Assembly: GCA_009777955.1 (NCBI GenBank)
Contig: WRKW01000002.1
Span: forward strand, 152,155 to 216,154
DNA length: 64,000 nucleotides
DNA from: Alphaproteobacteria bacterium
GTDB lineage: Bacteria > Pseudomonadota > Alphaproteobacteria > Rs-D84
Reading direction: 5' to 3'
Positions 1 to 8,328 of the stretch are shown here, one piece after another. Positions within the stretch are counted from its first letter, which is position 1. Every line of letters starts with the position of its first letter. The notes under the pieces were generated by a model. It did no database searches and was not told the DNA's origin. It saw only the letters and a list, made by a program, of their open reading frames with translations. The translations under genes were made by a program, and so were the position numbers.

Positions 1-252
1 GAGCTTTCACTAGGTGCACGTTATCAAGAAGCTGGTTACGCCTAATATCCAGGGTTGCTTCTTTTTCTTCCAAAGTTTGTCTTACTTGCTTCATTATAAA
101 AAAGGTGCTCCCGAAGCAAGTCCACAGGAGCATAAGGTTGTTTTTTATAAGGACTTGCTTTTATATAGAACTGTTTCTTTCACAATAGTTACCCTATGTG
201 AACTATTTTTCAATCATTTAATTTCAGTTTTTTGATAGAAGGTATTTGGTCA

Positions 253-618
253 TTATTTTGTCTCTGTTAGTGAACGCCCCAGCTGAGAAGCATCAAACTC
301 GAACCCAGAGCGATAATAAACCTCAAGGGCCGCTCGCATATTTGATTCTTTTTGCTCAATTTTATACTGTGGCTGGTTCAATATCTGCTGAATTGCCGCG
401 TCCACTTCAAGCTCGTCATTCATATCAATCCATGAAAATCCCTTTGGCATGTCGATAAGGAAATACCCCGGAATACCGCACTCAGGATGCTTTTTAATTT
501 TTATTCCACTGATACAAAAGCTGTCGTTTATCGTAACGGAACAGGTTGCCAAGACCCCGTCCTTTTTGTCTGTTCGGTCGATGACTATTTGAGTTACAGT
601 TGCTGACATGATTTTCAT
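253..618 (-). CDS. SpoVG-like small protein (putative)
   Basis: MSATVTQIVIDR...LATCSVTINDSFCISGIKI...GYFLIDMPKG resembles the SpoVG fold pattern; likely start at the internal MSATV. Confidence 0.5.
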   Translation of the reverse strand: MKIMSATVTQIVIDRTDKKDGVLATCSVTINDSFCISGIKIKKHPECGIPGYFLIDMPKGFSWIDMNDELEVDAAIQQILNQPQYKIEQKESNMRAALEVYYRSGFEFDASQLGRSLTETK

Positions 619-997
619 CCTTGCTTTTGATTGTAAATTTAGAATCAGAGAGTGGCAACGGAATCAAGCTAAACCACTCTCTATACATAAATAGAACTAT
701 GGATTACGATTTGGATGCATTTACCATAATTTTCATCGGGGAAAAATTAGCTCAATTAGGCGTTTCTGTGCAAAAACGGCATAAAATTGCTTTTTTAACT
801 TGATTTTTGCTAATTTTGGGGTTATTATGCGCCACGTGATTTGATTGGGACGTGAACTGTGACGTGAAACGACTGAATCAATGACCAAAAGCTTTGGGTT
901 TGATAGACAAAACCTCTGAAATCTAACAAATTTGGAATTTCAGCGGGATACCCGTCAATCCCGCCATTTTTTATAAAGTGGTACCACGCAAGTTTTT

Positions 998-1073
998 GGC
1001 CCCATCGTCTAGAGGCCTAGGACACCGCCCTTTCAAGGCGAGAACGGGGGTTCGAATCCCCCTGGGGCTGCCA
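998..1073 (+). tRNA. tRNA-Glu (anticodon TTC)
   Basis: ggccccatcgtctagaggcctaggacaccgcccTTTCaaggcgagaacgggggttcgaatccccctggggctgcca; cloverleaf and encoded CCA. Confidence 0.93.
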
Positions 1074-1200
1074 AAACTAACCGCGTATCAAAGCTTTTCC
1101 GGATAATCAGAACTGAATAACCAATGGTGCCTTTGGTCGCCAAAAGGGATAAGGATTTTGTTAAACGTCTGGACAGTAATAAAAACCAAAAGGATAAAAA

Positions 1201-1833
1201 ATGGCACGCGCAGGCGCAAAGCGCAGCACACGCAAACTTAAAATCGGCCGCCGTCTTGGTGTAAACCTTTGGGGTCAGGCCAAATCCCCATTTAATAAAC
1301 GCAAATACAAACCCGGACAGCATGGCCCGACCAGCCGTGGCGGAACAAACTCTGACTATGGCAAACAGCTGAAAGCAAAGCAGACCCTGAAAGGTTATTA
1401 CGGTAATATCGGCGAAAAGAAATTCCACAGATATTATTCCGAGGCCGTGAATATGAAAGGCGACACTCCCCATAATCTCATCGGGCTTTTGGAATCCCGG
1501 CTTGATGCGATCGTATACCGCGCCAAACTGGCACCGACGGTATTTTCCGCGCGCCAGCTGGTAAGTCACGGTCATATCAATGTTAATGGAAAACGCGTTA
1601 AGATTTCCAGTTACCAGGTAAAACCCGGTGATGAAATTACCGTTTCCGCAAAGGCAAAAGAAATGCCGTTGGTGGTTTTGGCTTTGGAATCAGCGGAACG
1701 CGACTTCACGGACTATGTAAAAGTAAATTCCGGTGAATTTACCGCAACCTTTGTCCGTGTACCCGCATTGGAAGATGTCCCCTATCCGGTACAAATGAGT
1801 CCGGAACTGGTTATCGAATTCTATTCAAGATAA
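1201..1833 (+). CDS. rpsD: 30S ribosomal protein S4
   Basis: [26 protein letters not shown]...[11 protein letters not shown]4 domain [14 protein letters not shown]. Confidence 0.97.
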   Translation: MARAGAKRSTRKLKIGRRLGVNLWGQAKSPFNKRKYKPGQHGPTSRGGTNSDYGKQLKAKQTLKGYYGNIGEKKFHRYYSEAVNMKGDTPHNLIGLLESRLDAIVYRAKLAPTVFSARQLVSHGHINVNGKRVKISSYQVKPGDEITVSAKAKEMPLVVLALESAERDFTDYVKVNSGEFTATFVRVPALEDVPYPVQMSPELVIEFYSR

Positions 1834-1993
1834 TGAATCCGAACATTTATAAAAACTCGCAAACTTTGCGGGTTTTTATTTGAACATAATCTATATGCAA
1901 AACTGTGTCACTTTGTGCATTTTTATGACGATTTATGACGCAATCCAATCGGGCAACAAAAACCAAAAATCCGCAGAAACCTGCGGAAAACCT

Positions 1994-2068
1994 TGGTAGC
2001 GGAGGAGGGATTTGAACCCCCGACCAAAGGATTATGATTCCTGTGCTCTACCCCTGAGCTACTCCGCC
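1994..2068 (-). tRNA. tRNA-Met/Ile2 (anticodon CAT)
   Basis: Reverse complement GGCGGAGTAGCTCAGGGGTAGAGCACAGGAATCATAATCC...GGGGGTTCAAATCCCTCCTCCGCTACCA. Confidence 0.88.
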
Positions 2069-2181
2069 AACGGCACAAATTATATACCACAAAATCACGA
2101 AAATCAAGCGCAAATATGGGTCATTATTTTTGAATGCGCGATTTCTATGTCATGTACATGTACGATTTTCCAAAACTTCAT

Positions 2182-2682
2182 CTATCTGCTTGACACCAAA
2201 TTACGTAACACTATTCGCGTTGAGGCATCTATATCATAAAAACGAAATAATTTTCCCCGGACAAAATAATCGTCATATTTATCAGAAAAATACTCCATTC
2301 GATTATGAATTTTATCTGCCGCTTCGGGGGTCCATTTGCGTTCACGTATGGTATCCAGCCTGTGCATCCTTGATTTGGATGCAGATTTGTGGCGCGGTGC
2401 GTATTCCAAAAACCTTTCAATTGTTTTATGGTACGGCTTATTTTCAGCTTCTGCTAACATTCCCAGTTTTTTATCCAGGAATGCAAATTTATAAATTTTA
2501 TCTTCCCATTCCCCATCGGTAATTGCCGTCAAGATAAAATGATTTGGCACCATATAATACGTATACTCCAAATAATCTTCATTATTTGGTTCGGATACTT
2601 CGCCCATGGTGTACACAGTATTACTACTTAGCACGACCAAAACATATCGCAACAAAGAATCGGGGACTATATGATGTTTCAT
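2182..2682 (-). CDS. hypothetical protein
   Basis: 166-aa ORF; no recognised domain. Confidence 0.5.
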   Translation of the reverse strand: MKHHIVPDSLLRYVLVVLSSNTVYTMGEVSEPNNEDYLEYTYYMVPNHFILTAITDGEWEDKIYKFAFLDKKLGMLAEAENKPYHKTIERFLEYAPRHKSASKSRMHRLDTIRERKWTPEAADKIHNRMEYFSDKYDDYFVRGKLFRFYDIDASTRIVLRNLVSSR

Positions 2683-2886
2683 TTAAGTGTTAATATAAAC
2701 GAATTTTTACGTAAGTAAATATAATTTTTACTATCTGGATGCCCAGAGATAACCAGCAAGTTTCGAACTGATAATTTTTCTGACTTTGCAATACTATCAA
2801 AGAAAATCAAAGCTTTCAGAAAAATATTGAAAACCGAAAATTAAAGTTTTACAATCAAATCACTAAATCATACAAAAAGGAACGCA

Positions 2887-3246
2887 ATGACAAACTATGA
2901 AAAAGTTCGCGAATTCCACAAAAAATTCAATCGACCGCTTGATATAAAAAACACACCACCGGAACAAGAAGCGTTTCGAATATCACTTATTCAGGGAGAA
3001 CTGGATGAACTCCGCCAAGCAATCGCCAATAATGATATTGCCAATATTATGGAAGAATTGGTTGATGTATTATATGCAGCTTATGGAACCGCGGCAGAAT
3101 ATGGATTTGATATTGATAAAGCATTTGATTTAAAACATCAAAGCAATATGACAAAAACCGAAACCCCGGGCATTGGAAAACTCGCCAAAGGTTCTGATTT
3201 CAAGCCGGCTGATTTTTCTGAACTTGTTCGAAATTGGCAGAAATAA
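2887..3246 (+). CDS. MazG/PRA-PH-like nucleotide pyrophosphohydrolase
   Basis: LIQGELDELRQAI...IMEELVDVLYAAYGTAAEYGFD: EExxE/ExxD all-alpha NTP-PPase pattern. Confidence 0.75.
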   Translation: MTNYEKVREFHKKFNRPLDIKNTPPEQEAFRISLIQGELDELRQAIANNDIANIMEELVDVLYAAYGTAAEYGFDIDKAFDLKHQSNMTKTETPGIGKLAKGSDFKPADFSELVRNWQK

Positions 3247-3325
3247 TCGCAATTTTCACAAATTAGCTTTGAACAAACTGTGAATTTTTTTGTTTATAAT
3301 CAAATAAGAGAATGCATACAAATTA

Positions 3326-3616
3326 GTGATTGATATAAATACGAGCAATACCGCATGTATTTTTAATAATAATATTATCTGCGAAGCGAAGCAAAATTGC
3401 GCCACTTATACATTTCCTGATAATATAACAGACGAAGAATTACGATTCACAAAGAAAATTATCAGCAAAAATAAAAAAGATGGATTTCCGATTGTTGGTG
3501 ATATATTGCTTTATGATCGCTTTATGCAACCAAACCTGATAGTAAAAGCAATCATATGTACAAACTATCGGCCAATGACAGTTATTCCGATGTCGCCGGC
3601 ACAAAAATTTAGATAA
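3326..3616 (+). CDS. hypothetical protein
   Basis: 96-aa ORF only. Confidence 0.3.
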   Translation: MIDINTSNTACIFNNNIICEAKQNCATYTFPDNITDEELRFTKKIISKNKKDGFPIVGDILLYDRFMQPNLIVKAIICTNYRPMTVIPMSPAQKFR

Positions 3617-3858
3617 TTAAAAAATTCCTTAATTTTCTTTGCCAATTTCACAGATTCATCAAAATTATTTGCTCGAAACTTGCCAGTTATCTCCGACATC
3701 CGCAAACACAGTCAATTTTCATTATATATTTGAATAATTGCTTTGGGTGTGTCATAATTCATCCAAAGTAATCCGTACTTAACTATTAAAAGGATAACCG
3801 CCGCGACATAAGCCACAAAACCATCATAAAATCGTATAATAATAAAATCAAAGCAAGC

Positions 3859-4458
3859 ATGAATATATTCCTTACCCTTGATACTTGTGTGTTCGAAAAT
3901 TACAACATGAACACCGAAACAATGCTGAAACATCTGACCCCTGTTTTAAAGGCTGATACAAAATTTGTTTTGTCGGAAATCGTATTACTTGAACTTAAAA
4001 GCCATTATGAAACTACATATCGGGCGGTTTCCAGGTCGATTGAATCGGTTCAGAAAAAACTTTCAAGCTTTACAAACAATCAAGCAGTTTTCAACAAGGT
4101 TGCTGAACTGCAAAATTTCTTGCAAAAAGAAAAGGCATCAAATAACGCGTTGGATAAATATATTAAAGAAACAAAAACCGAAATCATACCATACGGAAAC
4201 ATAACTTTGAACGAAGTTGTTCATGCTTATTTCAACATGGATGCTCCGTTTCGCCCTGGCAAGAAAAAGGCCGAATTTCCAGATGCCATAGCCGTTTATT
4301 CGCTGGACAAATGGGCGGCGAACAACAATTGTAAAATAATGGCCATATCCAGCGATAACGACTGGTGCGTTTTCGCCGAAAAATATCCAGAACGGTGGAG
4401 TTGTGATAAGACGATAGAAGCCGCGGTAAAACGACTGGGATACCATGTACGTGGGTAA
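3859..4458 (+). CDS. PIN-domain (DUF4935-like) protein
   Basis: N-terminal FLTLDTCVFEN with later ELKSHYE and PDAIAVYSLDKWA...ISSDNDW acidic residues. Confidence 0.7.
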   Translation: MNIFLTLDTCVFENYNMNTETMLKHLTPVLKADTKFVLSEIVLLELKSHYETTYRAVSRSIESVQKKLSSFTNNQAVFNKVAELQNFLQKEKASNNALDKYIKETKTEIIPYGNITLNEVVHAYFNMDAPFRPGKKKAEFPDAIAVYSLDKWAANNNCKIMAISSDNDWCVFAEKYPERWSCDKTIEAAVKRLGYHVRG

Positions 4459-4482
4459 TTGATTTGCGCCCCTTAGATTCGC

Positions 4483-4511
4483 TTGCAATCTCCAATCCTA
4501 CGCACTATAAT
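4483..4511 (+). promoter_or_regulatory. sigma70-like promoter of ssrA
   Basis: TTGCAA (4483-4488), 17 bp, TATAAT (4506-4511). Confidence 0.8.
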
Positions 4512-4517
4512 GTGCTT

Positions 4518-4890
4518 GACGCGAAAGCGTAGAAGATGCTGAATGCTTTATGTAATAGGCTTTTTGGACTGGGGGGCGGTACCCCACAGCTCCACCATTG
4601 ATTTTTACCAACCCCGCCAGAATGCCGGGAGAGGAACTGAAAACTAAGTAAATGCAATTACTTAATTTATTTTATATGGGGCTGACATAGTTTCGACAAT
4701 GGCTGAAAGATAAAGAGTGTATCCGGGGTTGTTCCCGCAAAAGACTGAACAAAATGAATGCGAACGATAACGTTCCGCTTAATCTGAAAATGGCTGCTTA
4801 ATGCAGGGGCGAAAGTGCCGATTGGCATCCAGCCCTTTCCATCAGATTGGGGCTTTTCCGTGTGCCTTGCAACAGAAACACGGAATTTTT
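4518..4890 (+). ncRNA. ssrA: Circularly permuted two-piece tmRNA; acceptor piece ends CCA at 4597, coding piece starts at 4678, tag ORF 4760-4801
   Basis: 3' piece ...tggggggcggtaccccacagctccacca precedes 5' piece ggggctgacatagtttcgac; GGGGCTG pairs with CAGCTCC; tag GCG..TAA = ANDNVPLNLKMAA*. Confidence 0.9.
4856..4890 (+). terminator. intrinsic terminator of ssrA
   Basis: TTCCGTGT...ACACGGAA followed by TTTTT. Confidence 0.7.
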
Positions 4891-4909
4891 GTAAAAAAAG
4901 GATTTCAAA

Positions 4910-5155
4910 ATGCTATCCAAAATCAAAAAAATATTTTTTGTGGGAATGTTCGGTGCATTATACATTTCTTTTGTTGCCCAATTTATTTATGTCCTGACCA
5001 TGTTATTCAGTGGAAGTATAGATACGGGATTCATGGCTCTGGGAATGCTATCCATTCAATGGCTTGCGCTTATCGCTGCGCGCTATCTGTCAAAAAAATC
5101 CGCTGGCGGTCGCGAAATCTATCAGGGTGGCGGTTACCATCATAACCGCAGATAA
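4910..5155 (+). CDS. small membrane protein
   Basis: 81 aa, two hydrophobic helices. Confidence 0.5.
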   Translation: MLSKIKKIFFVGMFGALYISFVAQFIYVLTMLFSGSIDTGFMALGMLSIQWLALIAARYLSKKSAGGREIYQGGGYHHNRR

Positions 5156-5237
5156 GATTCCACCGAAAGTATATTAAAGTTTAAAGTACGCCAGTTTTTT
5201 ATTGCGTAAATTGTCGTAAGTATTTAATAATATAAAT

Positions 5238-5549
5238 ATGAAGAAACTAATCGTAATTTTAACAATTTCTGCATTTATGATGCCGTCGTTCGGTTCTTTG
5301 ATACCATGTGCGGAAAATCCGCATTGCACCATTGTTCCGACAGATGGATGTTCCGTAGTAGTCAAAAATGGACGCAATGGCCCTGAGTATGTAGAATCCT
5401 GTCCACCGTCGGCAAAGGGCGGCAGTGGCACCAAGACCATATTGATTGTTGTGGCCAGTGGGCTGGCATTTGCCGGCGTGATGTATTATTTATTCAAAAC
5501 ACCATCTTCGAAAAATATAGACGGACATGTCCAGTTGGCAGCGTTTTAA
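5238..5549 (+). CDS. hypothetical secreted/membrane protein
   Basis: N-terminal signal-like helix, Cys pairs, C-terminal TM segment. Confidence 0.55.
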   Translation: MKKLIVILTISAFMMPSFGSLIPCAENPHCTIVPTDGCSVVVKNGRNGPEYVESCPPSAKGGSGTKTILIVVASGLAFAGVMYYLFKTPSSKNIDGHVQLAAF

Positions 5550-5620
5550 AATCTGCATAGCGGGGAAAATTTTCTATTATCCCTTGCAATCTGTTCCAAA
5601 TTCTTTATATTATAGCTGTC

Positions 5621-7381
5621 ATGAAACATTACATACTTCCCCTTCGCGATTTGGTATTCCAACCCGGCCTTACCGTACCGATTTATCTTGAAAATCCGAC
5701 CAGCGTGCTGGCCATGGAAACCGCCGCAAAAGAAAAACAACAAATTATCTTGGTCGCCCAAAAAGGTTGGAATTATCCCACCAAACCTGGCGAGCTTTAT
5801 ACTGTCGGAACACGCGCAGATATTATCCAGGTGTTGCGTCTGCCAGACAGCAGCATTCACGCCATGGTTCAAACTGTCGCGCCGGTTCGGATTTCCGACA
5901 TCATCGCCCTGCCCGAAGGTATTTTTGTATGCGATACCAAAGATATTCCCCAGATAGATGATTCAAAATGTGAAAAGACGCTTGCCCTGCGGGACAAACT
6001 TGCGGATAATCTTTCACGCATAGCACGTTCCAAACGAATAGACCTTGGGCGGTTGCGCGTTGTTGTTAATTCATATCCCATTGCTGCATTCATAGATGCC
6101 GTAATACAGATGACCGGTATAGAGCCAGATGTAGCGGTACAGATACTTGGCATGAAAACTTTTTCCGAAAAACTGAATGCCCTGTTGGAACAAGTTGCAT
6201 TGTTTGTTGAAATGGCGAAAATTGACGAAGCAATAAACCGTCGTGTAAACAACCAAATGGATTCTGGTCGCAAAGAAGCGATTTTGCATGAAAAAATGCG
6301 CGCTATTCAAAAAGAGCTGGGCGACGACGATGAAATGGACAATTTATCGTTGCAAAAACGTATCGATGCCACCACCCTGCCCGAAGATGCCCGTAATAAA
6401 GCAATGTCCGAATGCAAGCGGTTACGCCATCTGCAACCTATGTCAACAGAAGCATCTGTTCTTAAAACATATCTGGATGAATTGCTTTCAATGCCATGGG
6501 GAAAATCCGACAACATACAAATCGACCTGATGGCTGCGCGGACAGAATTGGATAAAGAACACAGCGGAATGGATGGTGTAAAAGAAAGAATCCTGGAACA
6601 CCTTGCCGTAATGAAAAAGACTGGCAATATGCGCGGAAGCATTTTATGCCTGGTCGGTGCACCGGGCGTTGGAAAAACTTCGCTTGGCCGATCAATCGCG
6701 AACGCATTGGGACGAAAATATCACCGTATGGCTTTGGGCGGCGTTCATGACGAAGCGCATTTCCGCGGCCACCGCAAGACCTATATCGGGTCGCAACCGG
6801 GTCGTATCATGGATGCTCTGAAGCGTTGTGGCGCGAATAACCCGGTTATAGTGTTGGACGAAATCGATAAGATGGGGCGCGATTATCGCGGCGATCCCGA
6901 AGCTGCTTTGCTTGAAATACTTGATCCGGAACAAAATAAAACTTTCCGTGACCACTATCTGGAGGTCGATTTTGACCTGTCAAACGTATTGTTTATAGCA
7001 ACAGCGAATTCTCTGAATCTTTCACCGGCACTGAAAGACCGTATGGAAATAATAGAAATACCGGGCTATGCAGAAGATGAAAAGGTCACAATCGCACGTA
7101 ATCACCTGATTCGCCGTGCGGCGGCGGATACCGGATGGGATTTTGAAAACATTACCATGGGCGACGATGCTTTACGGCATATAATAAGCAAACATACGGC
7201 AGAGCAAGGTGTCCGCGAACTGCGGCGCGAAATAACGGCTGTATTACGCCGGACATTGCTAGAGCTTGGCGGTGACGACGCACCCACAGAATTTACAAAA
7301 GACAAAATCGACTGCTTGCTGGCGAACCGTAAATCATGCGGTTTCAGCAAACGCATAGGATTTAATGCCGCAAGGGCTTAA
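5621..7381 (+). CDS. Lon-family protein: N-domain plus AAA+ only, peptidase domain absent
   Basis: Walker A GAPGVGKTS, Walker B VIVLDEIDKMG, arginine finger LKDRMEII, sensor 2 GVRELRREI; ends IGFNAARA* before the Ser-Lys peptidase domain. Confidence 0.92.
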   Translation: MKHYILPLRDLVFQPGLTVPIYLENPTSVLAMETAAKEKQQIILVAQKGWNYPTKPGELYTVGTRADIIQVLRLPDSSIHAMVQTVAPVRISDIIALPEGIFVCDTKDIPQIDDSKCEKTLALRDKLADNLSRIARSKRIDLGRLRVVVNSYPIAAFIDAVIQMTGIEPDVAVQILGMKTFSEKLNALLEQVALFVEMAKIDEAINRRVNNQMDSGRKEAILHEKMRAIQKELGDDDEMDNLSLQKRIDATTLPEDARNKAMSECKRLRHLQPMSTEASVLKTYLDELLSMPWGKSDNIQIDLMAARTELDKEHSGMDGVKERILEHLAVMKKTGNMRGSILCLVGAPGVGKTSLGRSIANALGRKYHRMALGGVHDEAHFRGHRKTYIGSQPGRIMDALKRCGANNPVIVLDEIDKMGRDYRGDPEAALLEILDPEQNKTFRDHYLEVDFDLSNVLFIATANSLNLSPALKDRMEIIEIPGYAEDEKVTIARNHLIRRAAADTGWDFENITMGDDALRHIISKHTAEQGVRELRREITAVLRRTLLELGGDDAPTEFTKDKIDCLLANRKSCGFSKRIGFNAARA

Positions 7382-7382
7382 A

Positions 7383-7931
7383 ATGTCCATATTGGTTATC
7401 GACACATCTTCATCGGGAATCGGATTGGTACTGAATGGCACAGTAAAACACATCGATACGGACAAACAGTCTTTGGCGTTACCCATTGAAACCGAAAAAT
7501 TTCTGATTGAAAACGATGCAAAATGGCACGACCTGACTGCCATAGGGGTCGTCGTAGGTCCGGGCAGCTTTACCGGAATTCGCATTGGGATTGCCTATGC
7601 AAAGGGACTTTCGATTGGTTTGGATATACCGGTCATACCTGTTAATGCTTTTGAAATTTATCTGCAACGCACACCGGACGCATTTGTCGCAATTGATTCA
7701 AACCGTGGGGATTTCTTTACCGCATCGGCGGATCTTGCACCCGGAATAATGACAATTGAACAGGTCGAAACCGAACAAATGAAATGTGCACAGACAACCG
7801 GACACCGGCCTTATGATTTAGCAGATGCTTTGTTTGTAGTGGAACGCAAGCTATCTACCGGGAATAAAGAGCCTGTAATTCCAATGTACCTTCGACCGCA
7901 TTATGCTGAACAATCTTGTAAATCTTCATAA
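7383..7931 (+). CDS. tsaB: tRNA threonylcarbamoyladenosine biosynthesis protein TsaB
   Basis: MSILVIDTSSSGIGLVL...VGPGSFTGIRIGIAYAKGL. Confidence 0.9.
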   Translation: MSILVIDTSSSGIGLVLNGTVKHIDTDKQSLALPIETEKFLIENDAKWHDLTAIGVVVGPGSFTGIRIGIAYAKGLSIGLDIPVIPVNAFEIYLQRTPDAFVAIDSNRGDFFTASADLAPGIMTIEQVETEQMKCAQTTGHRPYDLADALFVVERKLSTGNKEPVIPMYLRPHYAEQSCKSS

Positions 7932-8328
7932 ACTGTGCTTTCCTGACAAACCCTGGTCAGCAAAGGAATTCGCATCGCTACAAAAATCTGGTGCAGAAAT
8001 AGTTGGCAGTGATAACGGATTCATAGTCTGGCGCATAGCGGCAGATGAGTGCGAAATTATTACAATTGGCGTTCATCCCGAATATCGTGGCACTGGCATT
8101 GCAAGTGCTATGCTGCAATTGATGGAAAGGGAAATACTTAAAAAAAACCATATGAATCAAATTAAAATATTTCTGGAAGTTTCGGTGGATAATCTGACCG
8201 CGCGTGCATTATACGAAAAACACGGTTACAAACAGATTGGTATCCGGCCGGGATATTATATGTCACCAAGATCTTTGGCAAAAGTGGATGCGGTTGTTAT
8301 GGAAAAAATCATAAACCCAACATTATAA
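7903..8328 (+). CDS. rimI: ribosomal-protein-alanine N-acetyltransferase (GNAT)
   Basis: CFPDKPWSAKEF, IGVHPEYRGTGIASAML; tsaB-rimI arrangement. Confidence 0.85.
   Translation: MLNNLVNLHKLCFPDKPWSAKEFASLQKSGAEIVGSDNGFIVWRIAADECEIITIGVHPEYRGTGIASAMLQLMEREILKKNHMNQIKIFLEVSVDNLTARALYEKHGYKQIGIRPGYYMSPRSLAKVDAVVMEKIINPTL

Noticed and set aside
1033-1575. 180-aa minus-strand ORF
   Set aside because: Antisense to rpsD and overlaps the tRNA-Glu; rpsD is unambiguous.
4801-5145. 114-aa ORF and overlapping 60-aa ORF
   Set aside because: Start inside the ssrA coding piece; the 81-aa ORF at 4910 is the better candidate.
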